From: an uncultured Aquimarina sp.
Lineage (GTDB): Bacteria > Bacteroidota > Bacteroidia > Flavobacteriales > Flavobacteriaceae
Reading direction: 5' to 3'
Length of the DNA stretch: 64,000 bases
NCBI GenBank assembly: GCA_947498775.1
Contig: CANMLL010000003.1
Coordinates: 62,001-126,000 of the forward strand
A program made the position numbers and the translations under genes. The stretch's first letter is position 1. Each line of letters starts with the position of its first letter. Of this stretch, positions 35,763 to 43,579 are shown one piece after another. The notes beneath the pieces are model-generated. The model was not told where the DNA came from, did no database searches, and was given only the letters and a program-made list of their open reading frames with translations.

Positions 35763-37205
35763 ATGAAAAAAATATTAGTTGCAAATCGAGGAGAAATTGC
35801 CATTAGGGTGATGAAAACCGCCAAGAAAATGGGCATCAAAACGGTAGCGGTATATTCGACTGTAGACCGGGATGCCCCACATGTAAAATTTGCCGATGAA
35901 GCTGTTTGCATAGGTGAAGCTCCTTCTAATCAATCGTACTTATTAGGCTCTAAAATCATTGAGGTTGCTATGCAACTTGATGCAGATGCAATACACCCAG
36001 GTTATGGATTCTTAAGTGAAAATGCAGATTTTGCCGAAGAAGTTGAAAAGAATAACCTCATCTTTATAGGTCCAAAATCTAAAGCTATACAGATAATGGG
36101 AAGTAAACTAGCTGCCAAAGACGCTGTAAAGGCTTACGATATCCCTATGGTACCCGGTATTGATGAAGCTATTACCGATACCGATAAAGCCAAAGCCATT
36201 GCAAAAGATATAGGCTTCCCGATTTTGATCAAAGCTTCTGCCGGTGGCGGCGGAAAAGGAATGAGGATTGTTGAAAAAGAAGAAGATCTTGAATCACAAA
36301 TGCAACGTGCTATCAGTGAAGCTACTTCTGCCTTTGGAGATGGATCCGTATTTATTGAAAAATACGTAGCCTCTCCCCGACATATTGAGATTCAGATAAT
36401 GGCCGATAGTCATGGCAATGTGATTCACCTTTTTGAGCGCGAGTGCAGTGTACAACGAAGACACCAAAAGGTCGTAGAAGAGGCTCCCTCTTCAGTATTA
36501 ACCCCAAAATTACGCTCCAAAATGGGAGAAGCAGCCGTAAAAGTGGCAAAAGCTTGTGATTATTTGGGTGCAGGAACCGTAGAATTTCTTTTAGACGAAA
36601 ATCATAACTTTTATTTTCTGGAAATGAATACCCGATTGCAGGTTGAGCACCCTGTTACCGAATTGATTACAGGTGTTGATTTGGTAGCATTACAAATTAA
36701 AGTCGCTCGAGGTGAAAAACTACCAATTGCCCAAGGTGACCTAAAAATCAAAGGACATGCTCTCGAGCTACGAGTCTATGCCGAAGATCCATTAAATGAT
36801 TTTTTACCAAGCGTTGGTCGTTTGGATGTATATCAAATTCCGGTTGGCGAAGGTATTCGTGTTGATAATGGTTTTGAAGAAGGTATGGATATTCCTATTT
36901 ATTACGATCCGATGCTTGCCAAACTTATTACCTACGGTAATACACGTGAAGAGGCAATACTGTTAATGATTAAAGCTATTAGCGAATATAAAGTTGAAGG
37001 TGTACAAACAACACTTACTTTCGGAAAGTTTGTTTGTGAACACGAAGCCTTTACTTCTGGTCACTTCGACACTCATTTTGTTAAGAAATACTATTCTGCA
37101 GAAAAAATTCAAACAAACACAGCACAAGAGGCAAAAATTGCTGCCATTGTAGCTATGAAACACTATTTAAAAGATCAACAAACGTTACGTATACCAACAC
37201 ACTAG
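35763..37205 (+). CDS. Biotin carboxylase subunit of an acyl-CoA carboxylase
   Basis: 480 residues. KILVANRGEIAIRVMKTAKKMGI and the ATP-grasp motif KASAGGGGKGMRIVEKEEDL are diagnostic, with the catalytic region ERECSVQRRHQKVVEEAPS and the conserved FLEMNTRLQVEHPVTE. It carboxylates biotin on the carrier protein using ATP and bicarbonate. Its C-terminus is only slightly longer than E. coli AccC, so BCCP is a separate subunit. The partner carboxyltransferase starts 3 bp downstream. Confidence 0.95.
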   Translation: MKKILVANRGEIAIRVMKTAKKMGIKTVAVYSTVDRDAPHVKFADEAVCIGEAPSNQSYLLGSKIIEVAMQLDADAIHPGYGFLSENADFAEEVEKNNLIFIGPKSKAIQIMGSKLAAKDAVKAYDIPMVPGIDEAITDTDKAKAIAKDIGFPILIKASAGGGGKGMRIVEKEEDLESQMQRAISEATSAFGDGSVFIEKYVASPRHIEIQIMADSHGNVIHLFERECSVQRRHQKVVEEAPSSVLTPKLRSKMGEAAVKVAKACDYLGAGTVEFLLDENHNFYFLEMNTRLQVEHPVTELITGVDLVALQIKVARGEKLPIAQGDLKIKGHALELRVYAEDPLNDFLPSVGRLDVYQIPVGEGIRVDNGFEEGMDIPIYYDPMLAKLITYGNTREEAILLMIKAISEYKVEGVQTTLTFGKFVCEHEAFTSGHFDTHFVKKYYSAEKIQTNTAQEAKIAAIVAMKHYLKDQQTLRIPTH

Positions 37206-37208
37206 ATT

Positions 37209-38750
37209 ATGGACGCTAAGATTAAAACATTACAAGAAAAAGTTACCCAGGCCAAATTAGGTGGAGGTGAACAACGTATCGAAAAACAACATGCTAAGAA
37301 AAAACTAACGGCTCGTGAACGTGTAGAATATCTGCTTGATGAAGGTTCTTTTGAAGAAATAGGTATCCTCGTTACCCATCGTACTACAGATTTTGGCATG
37401 GAAAAAGAGGTCTATTATGGTGACGGAGTGGTAACGGGTTACGGCACCGTAGACGGGCGATTGGTGTATGTTTTTGCACAGGATTTTACCGTTTTTGGGG
37501 GTGCTTTGTCCGAGACTCATGCCGAAAAGATCTGCAAAGTAATGGATATGGCCGTAAAAATGGGAGCTCCAATTATTGGTCTAAATGACTCTGGCGGAGC
37601 TCGTATACAGGAAGGCGTTAAATCTCTTGGGGGGTATGCGGATATCTTTCATAGAAACGTTCAGGCATCAGGAGTGATACCACAGATTTCGGCCATTATG
37701 GGACCTTGTGCCGGTGGAGCCGTATATTCGCCTGCTATGACCGATTTTACATTAATGGTCGAAGATACTAGCTATATGTTTGTAACTGGCCCTAATGTTG
37801 TAAAAACGGTGACTAACGAAGAGGTAACTTCTGAAGAATTAGGAGGAGCTAGCACCCACTCTACCAAATCGGGAGTAGCCCATGTAACTTCAGGTAATGA
37901 TATCGAATGCTTAGAGGATGTAAAGAAACTGCTTAGTTATCTTCCACAAAGTAATAAAGAAACTACACAGAAACTTGCATGTTCATTAGGGGATGAAGTA
38001 CGTGATATACTCTCTGATATTGTACCCGATAATCCCAACAAACCTTATGATATGCATGAGGTAATTAGCGGAATTATTGATGAGAATTCTTTCTATGAGA
38101 TTCATAAAGATTATGCCGAAAATATCATTGTTGGTTTTGCCCGTCTGGGCGGAAGAAGCGTTGGGATCGTTGCCAATCAACCTATGTTTTTGGCGGGGGT
38201 ACTAGATGTAAACAGTTCGAAAAAAGCAGCACGTTTTACCCGTTTTTGCGACTGTTTTAATATTCCACTATTAGTATTGGTAGATGTTCCTGGATTCTTA
38301 CCTGGTACTGATCAGGAATGGAATGGGATTATTATTCACGGAGCCAAACTTCTATATGCGCTTAGTGAAGCTACCGTTCCTAAAGTAACAGTTATTACCC
38401 GTAAAGCGTACGGAGGAGCTTATGATGTAATGAACTCAAAACATATTGGTGCCGATCTTAATTATGCATGGCCCACGGCTGAAATTGCGGTAATGGGTGC
38501 CAAAGGAGCTAGTGAGATTATTTTCAGACGTGAAATAAAAGCAGCAGATGATCCTGCAGCCAAACTAGCAGAAAAAGAAGCAGAATATGCCGATAAATTT
38601 GCAAATCCATACAGAGCAGCACAACGTGGATTTATAGATGAGGTGATCTTACCAAAAAACACAAGGCGTAAACTTATCAAAGCCTTCAGTATGCTTGAAA
38701 ACAAAAAAGCAGAACGTCCCGATCGTAAGCATGGGAATATTCCATTATAA
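37209..38750 (+). CDS. Acyl-CoA carboxylase carboxyltransferase (propionyl-CoA carboxylase beta-like)
   Basis: 513 residues of the fused carboxyltransferase type (PccB/AccD5 size). [18 protein letters not shown] near the start, [46 protein letters not shown] and [41 protein letters not shown] are the acyl-CoA and carboxybiotin sites of the family. With the BCCP and biotin carboxylase genes it forms a three-subunit carboxylase, most likely for propionyl-CoA, though acetyl-CoA cannot be excluded. It uses bicarbonate, so it may link functionally to the inorganic-carbon genes at 13-19 kb. Confidence 0.93.
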   Translation: MDAKIKTLQEKVTQAKLGGGEQRIEKQHAKKKLTARERVEYLLDEGSFEEIGILVTHRTTDFGMEKEVYYGDGVVTGYGTVDGRLVYVFAQDFTVFGGALSETHAEKICKVMDMAVKMGAPIIGLNDSGGARIQEGVKSLGGYADIFHRNVQASGVIPQISAIMGPCAGGAVYSPAMTDFTLMVEDTSYMFVTGPNVVKTVTNEEVTSEELGGASTHSTKSGVAHVTSGNDIECLEDVKKLLSYLPQSNKETTQKLACSLGDEVRDILSDIVPDNPNKPYDMHEVISGIIDENSFYEIHKDYAENIIVGFARLGGRSVGIVANQPMFLAGVLDVNSSKKAARFTRFCDCFNIPLLVLVDVPGFLPGTDQEWNGIIIHGAKLLYALSEATVPKVTVITRKAYGGAYDVMNSKHIGADLNYAWPTAEIAVMGAKGASEIIFRREIKAADDPAAKLAEKEAEYADKFANPYRAAQRGFIDEVILPKNTRRKLIKAFSMLENKKAERPDRKHGNIPL

Positions 38751-38876
38751 ATAGATTAAATCCAAAAAGGAGCTTCAAGCGATCACTTCAAGAAACAAGA
38801 ATTAGGCTAAGGATCAAGACCAGTATCCAGGGGTTCACAACGATAGGTTATTGATTTTTAAGATGATCTGTATAGT

Positions 38877-39554
38877 CTAGTTCTTTGAAAACAATAATTG
38901 CCTGATGCTCGCTAAGTGCGATAACAAAACGATGGGTACAATTATGGTAGGTAACCATACAAATGGGAAATGGGTGACTCCAATATTAGGTTGCTCGAAA
39001 GCTATTTTCTGAAAAGGAGTTTGTGCACTTAAAATGGCGATAGTTAGTATGTTTAATAATAAGGCCAGGCACGCAAAGTTCCAGAACAAAAGGAAACGAT
39101 TACCCAAAATCTTTTTCACAAATACCAAATAATAAATGATCGGGGCAGTGATCCCTGAAATGATATCAAAGTTGTATCCCTCGAAAGTCATATACACAGG
39201 GATCAAACCGCTTAAAAAAATCGAGTGCAATACGACTTCTACAGGAAGTCGTACCACATGTAGTAATGTTAACCATTTAATGTCTAATGAATCTATAAAT
39301 CGTCTGCCTTTTTTGGTTACAAACAATAATAACACAAATAAAATAACTGGACCGAGCAAAAAAACAAACCTTGGCGGCACTTTGCCAACCTCTTTATAGA
39401 ATCCGGATAATCCTAAAACACCAACTATTATCAACCATACTAAAATTGCCGCTATCACTTTTTTGTTTTCATTGCTAGCGATATAAAACAACCATAGACT
39501 TGCTATAGTCGTTAAGATAAACATGATAATAGTAAAGACAGATATGCTTTCCAT
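38877..39554 (-). CDS. Multi-span membrane protein, unknown
   Basis: I prefer the ATG at 39554 (MESISVFTIIMFILTT), giving 225 residues that start in a membrane helix; an upstream ATG at 39584 would add ten residues of mixed polarity. There are about seven hydrophobic segments with little soluble sequence, and a conserved-looking loop DIKWLTLLHVVRLPVEVVLH. It resembles uncharacterised membrane proteins of Bacteroidota. No family name can be given. Convergent with the carboxylase operon. Confidence 0.65.
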   Translation of the reverse strand: MESISVFTIIMFILTTIASLWLFYIASNENKKVIAAILVWLIIVGVLGLSGFYKEVGKVPPRFVFLLGPVILFVLLLFVTKKGRRFIDSLDIKWLTLLHVVRLPVEVVLHSIFLSGLIPVYMTFEGYNFDIISGITAPIIYYLVFVKKILGNRFLLFWNFACLALLLNILTIAILSAQTPFQKIAFEQPNIGVTHFPFVWLPTIIVPIVLLSHLASIRQLLFSKN

Positions 39555-39698
39555 GGGTACAGGTTCTATAATACAAATGGTCATTTGATCAATATTTTTA
39601 TTTTGGTGTCATAAAAGTATATTGTATCACCAAGATAGGTATATTCTCCAAATATCAAAAAAATACGTTGTGCCGACTCCCCAGGGCAAAGCAATTAA

Positions 39699-40250
39699 TC
39701 ACAGGCACTGCTCTTTTTTCATGCCTAGTTCTTTACTAAGTTTTACTCGACGTACTGAAGATTTTTTGGGGTTTGTGCGTAGAAATTTGATAGGGATTGC
39801 TGCACCAACAGATAATGCCTGAAAACATATTTTACTTGCTACATGAAAACTATTTTCATACCGCATGCCGTTGTATTCAAAAGAGTAGGTTAATATGTAA
39901 TGAAACTCTTCTATGTAATCAACACGATTATCTATTGTTTCTTGATACGAATGATCTTCAATTTCTTTATGTATAATATTGGCAAGGGCATAACTGCCAT
40001 ACTTTTTGGTTACTTCTTGTTCGTAGTAGTAGAGAAAACTTGAAGGTATGGTATAGAAAAATGCAAAAAGAGAAAATACCAGTACAAATCCACCAAAACC
40101 ATATAAAGCAATGGGTTCTTCAATCTTGGTAGCTATGTAAATCAAAAGGATTCCCATGGCTATAAATACTAATAAAATAGCAAGAATTCCTGAATGCTTT
40201 TTTATCGCCACCATCGAAAAGTTTATTCTATCTTTTGGTGTTATTTTCAT
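39699..40250 (-). CDS. DUF3592-like two-span membrane protein
   Basis: I take the ATG at 40250 (MKITPKDRINFS), 183 residues; an upstream ATG at 40346 would add a 32-residue leader of no clear character. Two membrane helices at about 15-35 and 42-62 are followed by a cytoplasmic or periplasmic beta-rich domain (YILTYSFEYNGMRYENSFHVASKI ... GAAIPIKFLRTNPKKSSV), the pattern of DUF3592. Function unknown. The gap to the DinB gene (40251-40467) shows no further gene. Confidence 0.6.
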   Translation of the reverse strand: MKITPKDRINFSMVAIKKHSGILAILLVFIAMGILLIYIATKIEEPIALYGFGGFVLVFSLFAFFYTIPSSFLYYYEQEVTKKYGSYALANIIHKEIEDHSYQETIDNRVDYIEEFHYILTYSFEYNGMRYENSFHVASKICFQALSVGAAIPIKFLRTNPKKSSVRRVKLSKELGMKKEQCL

Positions 40251-40467
40251 TACATAATTAACTTCATCAACAACTCTAAAGATAGTATGTTTATGTTTTA
40301 ACGCATTATACATTAGAAAATCTACTACAGCTCCAAACTGCTTCAAAATAGATCACTTTGTTATGTTTCTCAAATTAACCGTAGCGATGCTATGCTGAAT
40401 TTGATGAAACATTATATTTTATTGCATGTTAGAGCTTCATAACAAAGTTGTAATACATAATTCGGGT

Positions 40468-40965
40468 TTAATCACTATTCGATATTACTTCTTCTGAAGT
40501 TAATCCAAAAATTGGCGGAGTTTTTACATGTAGCATTCCCAGATATAGATACAGTTGGCCCCTATGATGTACTTCGTGCTCTACCATGGCCCGCAGCCAT
40601 TTCCAGATGGTGATTTCTATTCCTCCGGGTGTTTTACACTTTTTTTGAAGATCTTCAGCCGATAATTGAGCAAATATTTTCATGGATTCTTCATTCATTT
40701 GCTCATAGTAGGCCTTCACTTCTTTAGATCCTTTTGCATATTCAACTCCACAACCGTTATATCTACTAGGTTTAAACTGTACAGTCTCGGCATACATATA
40801 ACGTTCTATATTGGCTAGGTGGCGTATGATATCTCCAATAGTAAATTTTCCTCTCTGGTAGGTCCATTCTATTTTATCATGAGGAATATATTCAAAAAGC
40901 CTCTGGGTTCTATTCTTGATTTTAGAATAGTACCCCAGGAAGCTTTCTATATTGTTGATCTGCAT
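40468..40965 (-). CDS. DinB family putative metal-dependent protein
   Basis: 165 residues, all-helical. Three His residues typical of DinB metal centres appear in GDIIRHLANIERYMYAE and VEHEVHHRGQLYLYLGML, followed by the FGLTSEEV tail. DinB-fold proteins include thiol transferases and other enzymes; this one is not assigned. It lies 11 bp after acs on the same strand and may be cotranscribed with it. Confidence 0.85.
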   Translation of the reverse strand: MQINNIESFLGYYSKIKNRTQRLFEYIPHDKIEWTYQRGKFTIGDIIRHLANIERYMYAETVQFKPSRYNGCGVEYAKGSKEVKAYYEQMNEESMKIFAQLSAEDLQKKCKTPGGIEITIWKWLRAMVEHEVHHRGQLYLYLGMLHVKTPPIFGLTSEEVISNSD

Positions 40966-40976
40966 GTTATAGTTGA

Positions 40977-42884
40977 TTACAATGCTTCATCCATTATCTT
41001 CTGCACTACCTCCGGATTAAGAAGTGTACTGGTATCTCCAAGGTTACTTGTGTCTTTTGAAGCGATTTTGCGTAAGATCCTTCTCATAATCTTCCCGCTT
41101 CGGGTTTTTGGTAAACCCGGTACAAATTGGATTTTATCAAGTTTGGCAATCGGACCAATTCTTTCGGTAATTTGTTGATTAACCTCTTTGCTTAGGTTAT
41201 TTCGATCCCTGTATTCTCCGGTTTCCTTTAAGATAATATAACCATACAATGCGTTTCCTTTGATATCGTGAGGAAATCCAACAATTGCAGATTCTGCCAC
41301 AGCCGGATGTTCATTGATTGCATCTTCGATTGGTGCAGTACCGAGGTTATGACCAGAAACAATAATCACATCATCCACTCGACCTGTTATTCGGTAATAC
41401 CCAACCTCATCTCGCAAGGCTCCGTCACCAGTAAAGTATTTATTTTCAAAAGCCGAAAAATAGGTGTCTTTATACCGCTGATGATTCCCCCAGATGGTTC
41501 TAGCCATAGATGGCCATGGGAATTTAATACACAAACGTCCATCGACCTGGTTTCCTTTAATCTCCTGGCCATTCTCATCCATTAATGCCGGTTGTATACC
41601 AGGCATAGGTAAGGTTGCATAGGTGGGTTTGGTTGGGGTAGAATATGGTATGGGTGAAATCATCACTCCTCCAGTTTCTGTTTGCCACCAGGTATCAACA
41701 ATAGGTGATTTCTTGTTCCCTACATGATCGTTATACCAATGCCATGCTTCTTCGTTAATGGGCTCTCCTACCGTTCCTAAAACTTTAAGGCTAGAAAGAT
41801 CACGATTAGTTACATAATCCAGGTTCTCTTTGGCTAATGCTCTAATAGCTGTTGGAGCTGTGTAGAATTGTGTCACTTTATGTTTTTGAACAATATCCCA
41901 AAACCTTCCAAAATCAGGATATGATGGTACCCCTTCGAACATCACTGTGGTTGCACCATTTGCCAAAGGACCGTATACGATATAAGAATGTCCTGTAATC
42001 CAACCGATATCAGCCGTACACCAATAAATATCATTCTCGCGATACTGAAAAACATTTTTGAATGTGTAAGCCGTATATACCATATATCCTGCAGTAGTAT
42101 GGAGCATTCCTTTTGGCATTCCTGTAGAACCCGAAGTATACAAAATGAATAATGGGTCCTCGGCATCCATCACTTCAGGTACATAATCCTTGTAGGCTTC
42201 ATCCAGCAATGGTTGTAACCAATGATCGCGACCTTTTTTCATAGTAATATCAGACCCAATACGCTTTGCTACCAAAACCGATTTTATACCAGGGCAATCT
42301 TCCAAGGCTTCATCTACTATACCTTTTAAGTCAATAGTTTTTGTTCCTCGATACGAACCATCAGAGGTGATTACCATTTTTGCATCGCAATCATTTATTC
42401 TGGTTGATAGTGCATTAGACGAAAATCCTGCAAAAACTACAGAATGTACTGCTCCAATACGAGCACAAGCTAGTACAGAAATTGCCAGCTCTGGAATCAT
42501 CGGTAAGTAAATACATACTCTATCTCCTTTTTCGATCCCTTGTTCTTTAAGTACATTCGCAAACTTGCATACTCGCTCATGCAATTGTTTATACGTGATG
42601 TGTTGCGCATCTTCTTCCGGATCATTGGGTTCAAAAAGAATAGCTGTTTTATGTCCCCTATTACGTAAATGCCGATCTATACAGTTTTCTGTAATGTTTA
42701 ATTGGGCACCTTCGAACCATTTGATTTCGGGTTTTGTAAAATCCCAGCTCAATACATTGTCCCATTTCTTTCGCCACATGAAATGTTCCTCGGCTACTTC
42801 TGCCCAAAAAGTTTCTGGATCTCGAACTGATTTTCGATATACCTGATAGTATTCTTCAAGATGTTTTATGTGATAATTACTCAT
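40977..42884 (-). CDS. acs: Acetyl-CoA synthetase (AMP-forming)
   Basis: 635 residues from the ATG at 42884 (MSNYHIKHLEEYYQVY); a longer frame from 42941 would add 19 unlikely residues. The adenylation motifs are LFILYTSGSTGMPKGMLHTT and WWQTETGGVMISPIP, and the C-terminal GLPKTRSGKIMRRILRKIA carries the catalytic Lys that is acetylated in other species. It makes acetyl-CoA from acetate and ATP. Its neighbours are the SSS-kinase, receiver and ActP-like genes, so acetate use is the clear role of the locus. Probably expressed with the small membrane protein upstream (23 bp gap). Confidence 0.97.
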   Translation of the reverse strand: MSNYHIKHLEEYYQVYRKSVRDPETFWAEVAEEHFMWRKKWDNVLSWDFTKPEIKWFEGAQLNITENCIDRHLRNRGHKTAILFEPNDPEEDAQHITYKQLHERVCKFANVLKEQGIEKGDRVCIYLPMIPELAISVLACARIGAVHSVVFAGFSSNALSTRINDCDAKMVITSDGSYRGTKTIDLKGIVDEALEDCPGIKSVLVAKRIGSDITMKKGRDHWLQPLLDEAYKDYVPEVMDAEDPLFILYTSGSTGMPKGMLHTTAGYMVYTAYTFKNVFQYRENDIYWCTADIGWITGHSYIVYGPLANGATTVMFEGVPSYPDFGRFWDIVQKHKVTQFYTAPTAIRALAKENLDYVTNRDLSSLKVLGTVGEPINEEAWHWYNDHVGNKKSPIVDTWWQTETGGVMISPIPYSTPTKPTYATLPMPGIQPALMDENGQEIKGNQVDGRLCIKFPWPSMARTIWGNHQRYKDTYFSAFENKYFTGDGALRDEVGYYRITGRVDDVIIVSGHNLGTAPIEDAINEHPAVAESAIVGFPHDIKGNALYGYIILKETGEYRDRNNLSKEVNQQITERIGPIAKLDKIQFVPGLPKTRSGKIMRRILRKIASKDTSNLGDTSTLLNPEVVQKIMDEAL

Positions 42885-42906
42885 TTTTGGTGTATTTAAT
42901 ATATTT

Positions 42907-43131
42907 TTAATTCTTATGTTTTTTTCCTTTAAAAAGACCAAACCAGTTGGGGTTTAGCACCTTTAATTTAATTAAAACCCAAAGGATCGTTACGAAGCAC
43001 AGTCCTATGACAACAGAATTCAAAGGACTTATAGGTGTTTGATTTTCCAGGCTAAACCGAAAGTAAAGCGAGATAACTACATAAATACTTATTACAATAT
43101 CCGAGGCTAAAGGACTTAATCTTAATTTCAT
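42907..43131 (-). CDS. Small membrane protein upstream of acs, unknown
   Basis: 74 residues with two membrane helices (about 10-28 and 37-56) and a basic tail GLFKGKKHKN. It begins after the receiver gene and a 50-bp gap that contains the GTTGT-N6-ACAAC dyad, and it ends 22 bp before acs. Small two-span proteins accompany acs and ActP genes in Flavobacteria, but no function is known. Confidence 0.65.
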   Translation of the reverse strand: MKLRLSPLASDIVISIYVVISLYFRFSLENQTPISPLNSVVIGLCFVTILWVLIKLKVLNPNWFGLFKGKKHKN

Positions 43132-43157
43132 GTGTTACTTATTTAATTTAAACAAAT

Positions 43158-43173
43158 GTTGTTTGCGCACAAC
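43158..43173 (-). promoter_or_regulatory. Candidate operator/promoter of the small-protein-acs unit
   Basis: GTTGTTTGCGCACAAC is a GTTGT-N6-ACAAC dyad in the 50-bp gap before the 74-residue gene. On the minus strand it lies between TTTTTG and AACATTTG, which approximate the Bacteroidota -33 (TTTG) and -7 (TAnnTTTG) boxes, so a protein bound here would cover the promoter. Confidence 0.4.
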
Positions 43174-43181
43174 ACAAAAAG

Positions 43182-43544
43182 TTAATTCAATAATTCATTT
43201 ATTTCTGTAACCAGTTTCTTAACCGAAAATGGTTTGGTTAAATATTTATCGGCTCCCATTTGTAACCCTTTCTCAATATCGGTAGTTTTATTCTTGGCCG
43301 AAAGAAAAACTACTTTGGTATTTTTAAGATCTCGATTACTCTTTATTTGTTTTAGGGTTTCGTAACCATCTATATTAGGCATCATAATATCCAATAATAC
43401 CACATCGGGTATTTTATCTTTTGCAATTTGCAAGGCTTCCCCTCCATCCCGAGCTATATACACTTCATAATTCTTTTTTTTGAATGTATATTCTAACGAC
43501 ATTACGATATTTGGCTCATCATCTACAATTAATATCTTCTTCAT
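43182..43544 (-). CDS. Stand-alone receiver (CheY-like response regulator)
   Basis: 120 residues, a single REC domain. The acidic pocket is DDE at 8-10, the phosphorylatable Asp is D52 in LLDIMMPN, and the switch Lys is in YLTKPFS. It has no output domain. It follows the SSS-kinase by 35 bp and is most likely its cognate receiver. In Vibrio and Pseudomonas the equivalent regulators (CrbR) carry a DNA-binding domain; here a separate output must exist. The InsA-like protein at 49949-50368 is a candidate by location only. Confidence 0.93.
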   Translation of the reverse strand: MKKILIVDDEPNIVMSLEYTFKKKNYEVYIARDGGEALQIAKDKIPDVVLLDIMMPNIDGYETLKQIKSNRDLKNTKVVFLSAKNKTTDIEKGLQMGADKYLTKPFSVKKLVTEINELLN

Positions 43545-43579
43545 ACATTATTTCTTTATTCATTACTATTGAGGCTAAT

